A DNA stretch of 64,000 bases. Source: Trabulsiella odontotermitis. GTDB taxonomy: Bacteria; Pseudomonadota; Gammaproteobacteria; Enterobacterales; Enterobacteriaceae. Positions within the stretch are counted from its first letter, which is position 1, and each line of letters starts with the position of its first letter. Position numbers and translations under genes: made by a program. Under the pieces are notes generated by a model, which worked only from the letters and a program-made list of their open reading frames with translations, was not told the origin of the DNA and searched no databases. Location of the stretch: contig NZ_LIFX01000003.1 in the NCBI RefSeq assembly GCF_001297775.1, forward strand, positions 310,001 to 374,000, written 5' to 3'. Below are positions 41,111 to 49,222 of this stretch, piece after piece.

Positions 41111-41714
41111 CAAAACCGCCAGCATCCTTGTGGACTATTCGGACGTCATCAGTGACTGGGCAGAAATGGTCGGTCGCAAAATGTTTGCCCAGGTCGAGCG
41201 CGAAGAGTGGAACCAGTGGCGATCTGTCTCGGAAGAGATTGCCGCTGGTCTGCGCGATGTGGTGGGTAACACTCCTGTCGGGCAGGTGGCGCAAGATATC
41301 GTTTATCGTCAGATCCAACTGATGAAGTCCCTGCCACTGGAAGCCGCAGACCGGGTCAAAGACATTCAGGAACGTGCGATACAGGCCGTTATCAACGGCG
41401 AGCGGCCGGAACAGCTTTACGAAATGATCATGGCCTCTGGTGATGTGTCCGCCAGCAGGGCGCGACTGATTGCCCGTACAGAGATTGGTCGCGCTACCGG
41501 CGCGCTGACTCAGGCCCGGGCCCTGTCGGTTGGTTCAGAAGGGTACTGGTGGCGTATTGAAGGCGCAGGGACGCGTGATTCTCATCGGAAAATGAAAGAT
41601 AAATTCGTTCGCTGGGATAACCCGCCGACGCTGGACGGTATGACCGGACACGCCGGATGTTTACCGAACTGCAAATGCTGGCCGGAAGTACAGATACCAG
41701 AGCCGAGAAAGTAA
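40986..41714 (+). CDS. Head morphogenesis protein, SPP1 gp7/Mu F-like (242 aa)
   Basis: The C-terminal half carries the family motifs RARLIARTEIGRATGALTQA, WWRIEGAGTRDSHRKMK and the HAGCLPNCKCWP zinc cluster. Such proteins are minor capsid components needed for DNA ejection or head assembly. The start at 40986 (MNLKPALRRR) has GGAGG directly before it and overlaps the portal by 125 bp; a farther upstream start at 40929 is possible. Confidence 0.87.
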   Translation: MNLKPALRRRSEIQYRKSLLAIANQIGEIVAGSYDGSQASADKTASILVDYSDVISDWAEMVGRKMFAQVEREEWNQWRSVSEEIAAGLRDVVGNTPVGQVAQDIVYRQIQLMKSLPLEAADRVKDIQERAIQAVINGERPEQLYEMIMASGDVSASRARLIARTEIGRATGALTQARALSVGSEGYWWRIEGAGTRDSHRKMKDKFVRWDNPPTLDGMTGHAGCLPNCKCWPEVQIPEPRK

Positions 41715-41867
41715 AAAATACGGCTTTGAACGTTCATTTTATGTGAACTGCAATACCCGCGAAATGTTATGGAAATGTTGTATTCAAAAAAGTCCGTTTT
41801 CAGCCTGGTTAATCGCTACTTTTACGGCTTTGAGGGGACATTTTAATCAAGTCCATTTTCGTCGGTA

Positions 41868-41891
41868 CGGGTAAGAACCCTTATGTTAAAT
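41868..41891 (+). repeat. Intergenic 24-nt motif, copy 2
   Basis: CGGGTAAGAACCCTTATGTT followed by AAAT, the counterpart of 37991-38014, in a 261-bp gap (41715-41975) that holds no gene. A terminator follows at 41925. Confidence 0.6.
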
Positions 41892-41924
41892 AGCCCGTTA
41901 TTTTGAACATTTTTCCCATCTGAC

Positions 41925-41951
41925 AGGGTCGCCATTGAGCGGCCTTTTTTC
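41925..41951 (+). terminator. Terminator within the head gene cluster
   Basis: GGTCGC (41927-41932) pairs with GCGGCC (41939-41944), followed by TTTTTT. It divides the packaging genes from the capsid genes. Confidence 0.7.
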
Positions 41952-41975
41952 TTGCCTGACAACAGCAGGTAACCC

Positions 41976-42173
41976 ATGAAAAAGAATATCTATTTCCTCA
42001 AGCTAAAGAATGGCGATATCGAGAAGATAACCGCCACCTATAACGGGATCTCGGCAACCCATCAACGCGTAGGTGATAAGCGTCGGTGTTGTGTATGTGG
42101 TCGCGGTAACGCGCGCCAGATTAAACACCTGCTACGAGAATTCATTAAATCAACGCAGGCGGTAGAAGGATGA
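41976..42173 (+). CDS. Small phage protein with CxxC (65 aa)
   Basis: Basic protein: [20 protein letters not shown], then [20 protein letters not shown] with a CCxC cluster. Its stop overlaps the start of the protease gene (ATGA). Not recognised; it does not match the Mu Com protein, whose cysteine spacing is different. Confidence 0.6.
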   Translation: MKKNIYFLKLKNGDIEKITATYNGISATHQRVGDKRRCCVCGRGNARQIKHLLREFIKSTQAVEG

Positions 42174-43372
42174 AATATTTCTTTAAAGCCCGCCTGGGGA
42201 ACACCCGTTTCCAGTTGGCTGATGGCTCAGTGCTCTTTAAAGATGTGCCGATAGGGCGCACCGGTGAACAGGAGTATGACGCCACCGAACGCCCGGAGCT
42301 GGTGCCGGATGCCCGAGGGAAGGTGATTGTCAGACGCACGCCGGAAGAGGTCTTTAGCGAGCGTGCGATGGCTTCCTTTGAAAGTATGGCGGTGACCATC
42401 GGACACCCTCGCGACTTCAACGGGGAAATTATCTTTGTCACCCCGGAGAACTGGCGCCAGTTAGCCAACGGGCACATTCAGAACGTCAGGCGCGGGCAAG
42501 GCTCAGAATCCGACCTGTTGCTTGCTGATGTCATCGTTAAAACCCCAGAGGGGTTACAGGCCATCGACGATGGTGACGATGAGGTCAGTTGTGGGTATGA
42601 CGCTGATTATGAACAAATCTCACCCGGCCTCGCAAATCAGTCTGCGATAACCGGTAACCATCTGGCCCTTGTCCCAAACGGGCGGGCCGGTTTCCGCTGC
42701 AAAATAGGGGATGCTATGCCTAGCACGACTAAAAACTGGTTTACCCGGCTTTTAAAGGCCCGTAAAACCAACGACGCCGCCGAAATGGCGAACCTGATCG
42801 ATAACCCGCCGGACAATATGACTGGTGATAACGACGATGTGACGTCATCCATGACGCCTGGTGGGGTGGTTATTAACCTTGCACCACAAGCCCCAATGCC
42901 TGCACCGACGCTGCCCGTCACGACCGATTCGGAAGAAGATATTCCGGAATGGGGCAAGGCGCTGATTGCCGCAGTGGCAAAACTCACCCCGGCAGCACCA
43001 ACAACAGTCGACGAGGATGAGGACGAAAAAGGCGAGGTGGAAGGGGCTGTTACAGGTGATGCCGCTTACCGCGCCGACCTGATTCAGCCAGGCATTCAGT
43101 TGCCAGCGAAAGCGAAACCTACGGCATTCAAACGTCAGATCCTTGCCGCTGCCGATCAGTCGCTGGTTCGTCCCATCGTGGGCGATGCGGATGTCACCAG
43201 TCTGAAAAAAGCCACTGTGGATATGGCATTCAACGCCGTTTCTGAACTGGCGAAAAACCGCAACACCTCCGCGCAGACTGTCGACAGTTTTCGCACGATG
43301 ACCACCAACACCACAAAATCTATCGCGGAGATCAACAAAGCCGCGAAAGAAATCTGGGCTAAACGAGGCTAA
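42170..43372 (+). CDS. DUF2213 prohead protease/scaffold (400 aa)
   Basis: N-terminal ~190 residues match the DUF2213 maturation protease: [29 protein letters not shown] (His), [11 protein letters not shown] and [14 protein letters not shown] (Ser/His region). The C-terminal 200 residues are acidic, proline-rich and then helical, typical of an attached scaffold. It should cut capsid and scaffold precursors during head maturation. Upstream of the cement and capsid genes. Confidence 0.87.
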   Translation: MKYFFKARLGNTRFQLADGSVLFKDVPIGRTGEQEYDATERPELVPDARGKVIVRRTPEEVFSERAMASFESMAVTIGHPRDFNGEIIFVTPENWRQLANGHIQNVRRGQGSESDLLLADVIVKTPEGLQAIDDGDDEVSCGYDADYEQISPGLANQSAITGNHLALVPNGRAGFRCKIGDAMPSTTKNWFTRLLKARKTNDAAEMANLIDNPPDNMTGDNDDVTSSMTPGGVVINLAPQAPMPAPTLPVTTDSEEDIPEWGKALIAAVAKLTPAAPTTVDEDEDEKGEVEGAVTGDAAYRADLIQPGIQLPAKAKPTAFKRQILAAADQSLVRPIVGDADVTSLKKATVDMAFNAVSELAKNRNTSAQTVDSFRTMTTNTTKSIAEINKAAKEIWAKRG

Positions 43373-43375
43373 AAC

Positions 43376-43870
43376 ATGGCTAACACCATTCTTTACCGGA
43401 TGTCTTCGGGCATCGCCGGGGCTATTTCACGCCCGCAGGATTTAACCGTCGAGCCTCATGTACTCGATTCCACAAAGCCATTCGCGGCGTATGGTCTGGG
43501 CGGGAAAATCTCTGGCGGCAAATTCGTTCCTGTCGAAACGGGCGATGAGGCTACTGTGCTGGCGGGTATTTTTGTTCGTCCTTATCCGACCGCCTCACAG
43601 CCCGACAAGATTCGCCAGATTGGATCTGGTTTCAACTTTAGCGGTGACAACCTGAAGCGCGGCTATGTCACGGTCAATATCGGCGGGGACGCATCTTCTG
43701 TTGCTCTCTATGCCCCGGTATTTATGCGCGTTGATACGCCGACCGAAGCCAGCCCGCTCGGCGCTTTCCTCGCGGCGGCTGATGGTGCAAACACCGTACA
43801 GATCACCAACGCCTATTTCAATGGTCCCGGCGACGCCGACGGCAACATTGAACTGGCATACAACATTTAA
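43376..43870 (+). CDS. Gp24-like structural cement protein (164 aa)
   Basis: The sequence ISRPQDLTVEPHVLDSTKPF with FAAYGLGGKI and GDEATVLAGIFVRPYP is characteristic of phage structural cement (decoration) proteins, which trimerise on the capsid surface. It lies between protease and major capsid, as in related phages. Confidence 0.83.
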   Translation: MANTILYRMSSGIAGAISRPQDLTVEPHVLDSTKPFAAYGLGGKISGGKFVPVETGDEATVLAGIFVRPYPTASQPDKIRQIGSGFNFSGDNLKRGYVTVNIGGDASSVALYAPVFMRVDTPTEASPLGAFLAAADGANTVQITNAYFNGPGDADGNIELAYNI

Positions 43871-43884
43871 AGGGAGCACTAAAA

Positions 43885-44826
43885 ATGCCAATGACCTTTG
43901 ATCAGGCAACAGTCGACAGCACTGGTGCTTTCCTTGTTCACGAGCTGGAGCGACTCGACCAGACGCTGAACCTTCCGCTGACATCACAGACGTGGAGCCG
44001 TGATATCGAGCTGCGCGAAGACGTCTCTATTGCGGATGAGGTGAGTTCTTTCACCAACACCACGTTTGCTGCGGCAGGTACACCGAACGCGAACGGCAAA
44101 AACTGGATTAACCAGCTTGCCACAGCTATCGCCGGGCTGAATGTGGATATCGCTAAAACGGGTTTTCCTCTGGAATTGTGGGGGATGGAGCTGGGCTGGA
44201 CCGTTGTTGAACTGGCCGCAGCGGCACAGGTCGGGCGCCCAATTGACACCCAGAAATACGACGGTATGCAGTTGAAGTGGAACATGGATACTGATGAGCA
44301 GGTGTATATCGGGGATGCGGTGAAAGGTGCTAAAGGTCTGCTGAACCTGTCACAGGTTACACCGACGAACGCAGCGAAAACCTTTGCGACATCCACTCCG
44401 GACGAAATCCGCGCTGCCATTAACCAGGTACTGAGTAATGCATGGACCCGTTCAGCGTACTCGAAAGTACCGGAAGATTTGCTGATCCCGCCGGAACAGT
44501 ATTCCTTCCTGGCGAGCACCATCGTTTCTTCTGCAGGTAATCAGTCACTGCTGACCTACCTTGAAACCAACACGATCGCCTTCCACCAGAACGGCAAGCC
44601 GCTGAACATTCGCCCGGTTAAATGGGCTATCGGTCGCGGTGTGGCAGGTAAAGACCGTATGGTCGCGTACACGAACGATAAAAAGTTTGTGCGCTTCCCG
44701 ATGGTTCCTCTGCAGAGCGTTCCGATTCAGTACCGTGGCATCTACCAGCTCGTAACTTATTACGGCAAGCTGGGCGCAGTTGAACCGGTATACCCGGAAA
44801 CCCTGAACTACATGGATGGCATTTAA
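43885..44826 (+). CDS. Major capsid protein, DUF2184 family (313 aa)
   Basis: HK97-fold capsid of the DUF2184 type: FLVHELERLDQTLNLPLTSQ at the N-terminus, DISEDVS-like REDVSIADEVSSF, and the C-terminal GKDRMVAYTNDKKFVRFPMV with a final P-domain. GGAG precedes the ATG. A strong terminator right after the gene suggests high separate expression, as expected for the most abundant head protein. Confidence 0.9.
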   Translation: MPMTFDQATVDSTGAFLVHELERLDQTLNLPLTSQTWSRDIELREDVSIADEVSSFTNTTFAAAGTPNANGKNWINQLATAIAGLNVDIAKTGFPLELWGMELGWTVVELAAAAQVGRPIDTQKYDGMQLKWNMDTDEQVYIGDAVKGAKGLLNLSQVTPTNAAKTFATSTPDEIRAAINQVLSNAWTRSAYSKVPEDLLIPPEQYSFLASTIVSSAGNQSLLTYLETNTIAFHQNGKPLNIRPVKWAIGRGVAGKDRMVAYTNDKKFVRFPMVPLQSVPIQYRGIYQLVTYYGKLGAVEPVYPETLNYMDGI

Positions 44827-44835
44827 TCCAGATAC

Positions 44836-44858
44836 AGCCCCTTCTCAGGGGCTTTTTT
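44836..44858 (+). terminator. Terminator or attenuator after the capsid gene
   Basis: AGCCCC (44836-44841) pairs with GGGGCT (44848-44853) and is followed by a T-run. Confidence 0.8.
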
Positions 44859-44871
44859 CTAAGGAATTCCA

Positions 44872-45153
44872 ATGAAGAAAATCTATGTACTGACCGCGTT
44901 CAACTTCAACGACGGCACCAGCATCAGGGCGTTTACTCCTGGTTTTCATGACGTCGAAAGCGATGTGGCTGATCACTGGTTCGTGAAGGCGCACTGTTCG
45001 CCTGATGGTGAAGCTCCGGCACTGGAAGCTGATCCGCGTATTGCAGAGCTCGAAACGCTGGCGGCGGAACAGGCTACCCGTATTGCAGAGCTCGAAACGC
45101 AACTCGCAGAGGCAAAAGCTAATGGCAAAAAACAAAAGTCTGCCGACGCCTGA
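44872..45153 (+). CDS. Small head protein with C-terminal coiled coil (93 aa)
   Basis: N-terminal beta-rich part ([20 protein letters not shown]), C-terminal heptad-like coil in which RIAELET occurs twice 14 residues apart, encoded by an exact 22-nt repeat (45037-45058 and 45079-45100). Overlaps the next gene by 32 bp. Function unknown; probably a head or neck accessory. Confidence 0.65.
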   Translation: MKKIYVLTAFNFNDGTSIRAFTPGFHDVESDVADHWFVKAHCSPDGEAPALEADPRIAELETLAAEQATRIAELETQLAEAKANGKKQKSADA

Positions 45154-45538
45154 GAAGTTCCGCGCTGACTTCCCGCAGTTTTCTGATGAAACAAAATACC
45201 CCACTCCGATGATTCAGGCCCGTCTCGCCCTGGCAGATGTGCTGATGAGCGAGTCACGGTTTGGCGAAGATATTTTCCCTTATGTCGTTGAGTTATTCGT
45301 GGCGCACTACATGGCGCTGTACGCAGCGGATCAGCGTGGCGCCGCGGTTGGTTCTTCCGGTGGTGCGAACAGCGGGGTGCAGACATCAAAATCAGTGGAC
45401 AAGGTTTCTGTCAGCTACGACGCCGGCATGACCATGAATCCTGATGCAGGTTTCTGGAATAACACCCGTTACGGCTCTGAGTTCTGGGAATATCTGATGA
45501 TTTTCGGTGCCGGGGCTATTCAACTGGGGACGCCGTAA
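45122..45538 (+). CDS. DUF4054 head-tail connector protein (138 aa)
   Basis: Family features: [20 protein letters not shown] at the start, [16 protein letters not shown] in the middle and [21 protein letters not shown] near the end. This is the adaptor ring below the portal in such phages. The ATG at 45122 is internal to the previous gene's end; the longer frame upstream is an overlap artefact. Confidence 0.83.
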   Translation: MAKNKSLPTPEKFRADFPQFSDETKYPTPMIQARLALADVLMSESRFGEDIFPYVVELFVAHYMALYAADQRGAAVGSSGGANSGVQTSKSVDKVSVSYDAGMTMNPDAGFWNNTRYGSEFWEYLMIFGAGAIQLGTP

Positions 45539-46041
45539 TGAAAAGTGGCCTGACGGTACGTACGGACAATGCTGAGTCTGTCCTGGAATCCCTGCGCCAG
45601 TTATCCGGTATGGATGTGCTGGTGGGGATCCCGCAAGACAAGGCCGCGCGCGAAGACTCTCCGATAAGCAACGCGGAACTGGGCTACCTCCACTCAACGG
45701 GCGCAACGGTGGAAATTGACGGTGAGACCGTTACGTTACCGCCGAGGCCATTTCTTGATATGGGGATCGAGGATTCAAAACCCCGGACTACTGCGCACCT
45801 GAAGGCGGCGGCAACTGCTGCGCTGGAAGGGCAGACAGAAGCGGCAATGCGTGAACTGGAAAGCGCCGGACAGATTGCCCGTGACGCTGCAAAAGCCGTT
45901 ATCGGTGCTGGTGATCGGCTGCATCCTCTTTCTGAGAAAACCCTTGAACGCAGGCGGGCCGAAGGCATTCCCGGTGAGAAGCCGCTGTATGCCCACGGTT
46001 ACCTGCTGCGCTCCATTAACTACGTCGTGAGGAAAAAATAA
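45538..46041 (+). CDS. HK97 gp10-like neck/tail-completion protein (167 aa)
   Basis: VLVGIPQDKAAREDSPISNA with LGYLHSTGA, PPRPFLDMGIE and a C-terminal LSEKTLERRRAEG fit the family of tail-completion or minor neck proteins. Start overlaps the stop of the previous gene by one base. Confidence 0.78.
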   Translation: MKSGLTVRTDNAESVLESLRQLSGMDVLVGIPQDKAAREDSPISNAELGYLHSTGATVEIDGETVTLPPRPFLDMGIEDSKPRTTAHLKAAATAALEGQTEAAMRELESAGQIARDAAKAVIGAGDRLHPLSEKTLERRRAEGIPGEKPLYAHGYLLRSINYVVRKK

Positions 46042-46445
46042 TGCCTTTTCTCGATGTGAGCGAGGTTCTTCTCGATCCTGACTTCATGGACACCAGTCTG
46101 GTTTGTCACCGACAGATTCAGACGGCTGATGAGGATAATTTCGCGACAAATACCCCGCAGGATATTCCGTTTTCCGGAGTGGTGACTGTCGACCGCTCCC
46201 TCGAGGCGAAACGTATGGCCGCAGGTCAGAACATCAGTGGTGCGATCCTCATCGTGACACAGTTCAGGCTGACGCAGGGGCAACCCGGAACGGATACCAG
46301 TCCGCGACTGGATGCCGATATCGTGACATACAGCGGGCGTGATTATCGCGTGACATTTGTTGACCCGTACACCCGCTACGGTGCTGGTTTCGTCCAGGCG
46401 CATTGTGAGCTGGTGGACTTTGACGGAGGGACGCCAGTTGAGTAA
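46041..46445 (+). CDS. Head-tail joining protein (134 aa)
   Basis: Small beta-rich protein (TSLVCHRQIQTADEDNF, SGVVTVDRSLEAKRMAAGQ, YRVTFVDPYTRYGAGFVQA). Its position between gp10-like and terminator proteins is that of a head-tail stopper. The family is inferred from synteny. Confidence 0.68.
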   Translation: MPFLDVSEVLLDPDFMDTSLVCHRQIQTADEDNFATNTPQDIPFSGVVTVDRSLEAKRMAAGQNISGAILIVTQFRLTQGQPGTDTSPRLDADIVTYSGRDYRVTFVDPYTRYGAGFVQAHCELVDFDGGTPVE

Positions 46446-46986
46446 CGACAGCACCACGCGCGGATACCTGACACCTGTCGCTGATGGGCCTGCCTACGAT
46501 GAGGCACTGGAAAGGGAAATCAGTCGGTGGATCCGCGGCGTCACCGGGTTACCGGCTAAAGCGGTTTTTCCCCGGTGGACTGACCCGCAACCGCAGATCC
46601 CGAAGAACGGGAATACATGGTGTGCATTCGGCATCACGACCGTACCGCTTTCCGGCATGCCCGCGAATGTCCAGGTGGATGAAAATACCTCTGCTCAGTG
46701 GGCATGGGAGAGCGTGACGGTCATTTTATGCTTTTACGGTCCGCAGGGAGCCAGCACGGCGGCGACGTTCAGAGCCGGTCTCTTTGTTGAACAAAACAAC
46801 ACAGAGCTTAACCGCGCCGGGTTATCCATCAGCGATGCCGGGACAATTTATAACCTGCCTGAACTGATTAATAAGCAGTGGGTGAGGCGCTATGACATCA
46901 CTGTCACGCTGACCCGTAAAACCATCCGCACCTACAACATTAAATCCATCGTTGAACCCAACGTTACAATTTCAACCGGAGATTGA
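46438..46986 (+). CDS. Tail terminator / neck protein (182 aa)
   Basis: Starts with TTG at 46438, preceded by GGAGGG with 7 nt spacing, and overlaps the previous gene by 8 bp. The sequence WIRGVTGLPAKAVFPRWTDP with WAWESVTVILCFYGP resembles the LIC_12616/gp12-like family of neck-tail terminator proteins. It should cap the tail tube before joining the head. An ATG start upstream at 46357 has no such signal. Confidence 0.75.
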   Translation: MSNDSTTRGYLTPVADGPAYDEALEREISRWIRGVTGLPAKAVFPRWTDPQPQIPKNGNTWCAFGITTVPLSGMPANVQVDENTSAQWAWESVTVILCFYGPQGASTAATFRAGLFVEQNNTELNRAGLSISDAGTIYNLPELINKQWVRRYDITVTLTRKTIRTYNIKSIVEPNVTISTGD

Positions 46987-46988
46987 TC

Positions 46989-48140
46989 ATGGCGAAAGGC
47001 TTGCCTTTAAATCGCGTCACCAACGTGACTGTGACGCTTTCAGCCAGAGCAGCACAGGGCCGAAACTTTGGCTCTATGCTGATTCTGGGTAACTCGACTG
47101 TTATTCCGATTGCCGAACGTCTGCGCCTGTATTCAGCCCCGGACGATATCGGCGATGATTTCGGTGTGGACAGTGAAGAATATAAAGCTGCGGTTATCTG
47201 GTTTTCCCAGTCGCCGCGACCGACTCAAGTCTACGTTGGGCGTTGGGTGAAAACCCTCGAGTCTGCGGAAACCGGTGAACCGGAGACCCTGCTGGAGGCC
47301 GTCAATGAGCTGATGGACTACAACAGCTGGTATGGCTTACACCTTGCCGTGCCAGAGGTTGATTACCCTTCTGATGCGGACATTATAAGTGTGGCTGCAG
47401 CCATTGAGGCGGCGACAGTATCCCGCATCTTCGGTATTACTACAGATGAAGCCGATACGCTGGTGGCTGCCACCACGACCGACCTGTCGTCGAAATTGAA
47501 AGCTGCGAAATACAGCCGCACATTTATCCAGTATTCGACCAGTTCACGCTACGCAGCGCTGTCCGCGTTTGCCCGCGCGTTTACTGTCGACTTTAGCGCC
47601 AGTAACACCACTATCACTCTGAAATTCAAACAGGAGCCGGGTGTTACCTATGAAACGATGACAACCAGCCAGGCCAACAACCTGGAAGCGAAGAACTGCA
47701 ACGTTTACGTGTACTACGAAAACGACACGGCAATTCTGGAACAGGGTGTGATGTCGAACGGCGATTTCTTCGATGAACGCCACGGCCTTGACTGGCTGCA
47801 AAACGCGGTACAAACCGCAGACTTTAATACGCTCTACACCAGCACCACAAAAATTCCGCAGACAGATGCCGGTACCACTACCCGTATTGCGAATATTGAG
47901 AAGGTGCTGGATCAGGCTGTCGACAACGGTTTGTTCGCGCCGGGCATCTGGACTGGTGGGCCTCTGGGCGTAATTTCGACGGGTGATACCCTGACTAAGG
48001 GGTATTACACCTATGCCGAGAGTGTGGATGACCAGTTGCAGGTCGACCGTGAGGCACGCAAAGGGGTACCTATTCAGGTGCTTGGCAAGCTGGCCGGTGC
48101 CGTGCATTACGGTACCGTGGCAATCACTGTCGTGCGCTAA
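46989..48140 (+). CDS. Contractile tail sheath protein, DUF3383 (383 aa)
   Basis: Recognised by the N-terminal RVTNVTVTLSARAAQGRNFG and SMLILGNS, the YKAAVIWFSQSPRPTQVYVG segment and the C-terminal GVPIQVLGKLAGAVHYGTV. It forms the contracting sheath, so the phage is a myovirus. Followed by the tube gene after 9 bp. Confidence 0.9.
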   Translation: MAKGLPLNRVTNVTVTLSARAAQGRNFGSMLILGNSTVIPIAERLRLYSAPDDIGDDFGVDSEEYKAAVIWFSQSPRPTQVYVGRWVKTLESAETGEPETLLEAVNELMDYNSWYGLHLAVPEVDYPSDADIISVAAAIEAATVSRIFGITTDEADTLVAATTTDLSSKLKAAKYSRTFIQYSTSSRYAALSAFARAFTVDFSASNTTITLKFKQEPGVTYETMTTSQANNLEAKNCNVYVYYENDTAILEQGVMSNGDFFDERHGLDWLQNAVQTADFNTLYTSTTKIPQTDAGTTTRIANIEKVLDQAVDNGLFAPGIWTGGPLGVISTGDTLTKGYYTYAESVDDQLQVDREARKGVPIQVLGKLAGAVHYGTVAITVVR

Positions 48141-48149
48141 GGGGGCGAC

Positions 48150-48590
48150 ATGGCTACTTATTCTTTTATCGACGTGACCGCCACGCTTGTGGGGCCGACT
48201 GGCTCCATCGATTTGGGGTACGGTTCCGCAAACTCTGACGAGGGGATCACGGTTACCTTCTCTGAGGCAAAAAATACCATGACAACTGGCGCGGACGGCG
48301 AAGTTATGCACAGCCTTCACGCCGGAAAATCGGGAACCATCACGGTAAACCTGCTGAAAACCTCGCCGGTGAATAAAAAACTTAACCTGGCATATAACGC
48401 GCAGTCGCTTTCGTCTGCCACCTGGGGGAATAACGTCATTGTTATCCGCAACAAGGTGAGCGGCGACATCATTACCGCGCGCAGTTGCGCATTCCAGAAA
48501 CACCCGGACATGGTTAACGCCAAAGTCGGCAACAACAACGCCTGGGTGTTTGATGCTGGTAAAATCGATCCGTTACTCGGGGAGTTTTAA
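48150..48590 (+). CDS. Tail tube protein, DUF3277 (146 aa)
   Basis: SFIDVTATLVGPTGSIDLGY, then SEAKNTMTTGADGEVMHSLH and KVGNNNAWVFDAGKID are features of DUF3277 tube proteins, which stack as hexamers inside the sheath. The position after the sheath gene confirms it. Confidence 0.88.
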   Translation: MATYSFIDVTATLVGPTGSIDLGYGSANSDEGITVTFSEAKNTMTTGADGEVMHSLHAGKSGTITVNLLKTSPVNKKLNLAYNAQSLSSATWGNNVIVIRNKVSGDIITARSCAFQKHPDMVNAKVGNNNAWVFDAGKIDPLLGEF

Positions 48591-48593
48591 CCG

Positions 48594-49040
48594 ATGAAAT
48601 TTACCCTTAACGGCGTGGAATACCACGCCGACAAGCTCAGCGTATTTGACCAGTTAAAGGTCTCCCGTAAGGTGCTCCCGCTAATCGCAAAAGTCATTGC
48701 CGATGTATCTTTGCTGAAAAATGCGCTGAAAGATAAAGAACCTGGCCGTGATCAGATTTTTAAAACACTGGAAACGGTGCTCCCGAAAATTGCCGATGTG
48801 TTGGCGGAAATGCCGGATGAAAGCGTGGATGCGATCCTGCACCCATGCCTGAGAGTGGTCTCCCGCAAAAGCGCGATGGGCAACTGGACGCCTATTTTCA
48901 GCGAAGGCGATCTGATGTTTGAGGATATAGACCTCTTCACTATGCTCGGTATTGCTGCTCGCGTAGTGGGAGACAACCTGGGAAATTTTTTGCACGCACT
49001 CCATACGAAAGAGACGGATACGTCGGGGCAAGAGGCCTGA
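48594..49040 (+). CDS. Tail assembly chaperone, unshifted form (148 aa)
   Basis: Lies between tube and tape-measure genes, as gpG/gpE do. Helical protein (KVSRKVLPLIAKVIADVSLL) ending in HTKETDTSGQEA. A T-TTT-TTG slippery site at 48986-48992 near its end allows a longer product (next entry). These chaperones bind the tape measure protein and guide tube assembly. Confidence 0.82.
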   Translation: MKFTLNGVEYHADKLSVFDQLKVSRKVLPLIAKVIADVSLLKNALKDKEPGRDQIFKTLETVLPKIADVLAEMPDESVDAILHPCLRVVSRKSAMGNWTPIFSEGDLMFEDIDLFTMLGIAARVVGDNLGNFLHALHTKETDTSGQEA

Positions 49041-49222
49041 CGCTAAACGCCTTGCCAGATGGTGAGGACTTTCTGATGCGCCCGGTACATGCCGGGTATA
49101 TCCCCTATACCGCGTTAAAGGACGGATCTATTGATCTGGCTGATATCGCACGCATGAATGACTGGCTTGATATCAACGCCGACAACAAAGCCCGCATCCA
49201 GCAATGGGAGAAAGAACAGTGA
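48986..49222 (+). CDS. -1 frameshift extension of the tail assembly chaperone
   Basis: A -1 slip on T-TTT-TTG (48986-48992) continues as ARTPYERDGYVGARGLTLNA, then RPVHAGYIPYTALKDGSIDL and WEKEQ to a stop at 49220-49222. The extension is open, family-like (DUF6889 type, GYIPYTALKDG, LADIARMNDWLD), and has no start codon of its own with a ribosome binding site. The stop overlaps the tape-measure GTG. It matches the conserved tail-chaperone frameshift of tailed phages (lambda gpGT). Confidence 0.8.
   Translation, partial: FFARTPYERDGYVGARGLTLNALPDGEDFLMRPVHAGYIPYTALKDGSIDLADIARMNDWLDINADNKARIQQWEKEQ

Noticed and set aside
47544..48503. 319-aa open frame on the minus strand
   Set aside because: Antisense to the sheath and tube genes, with no recognisable domain.
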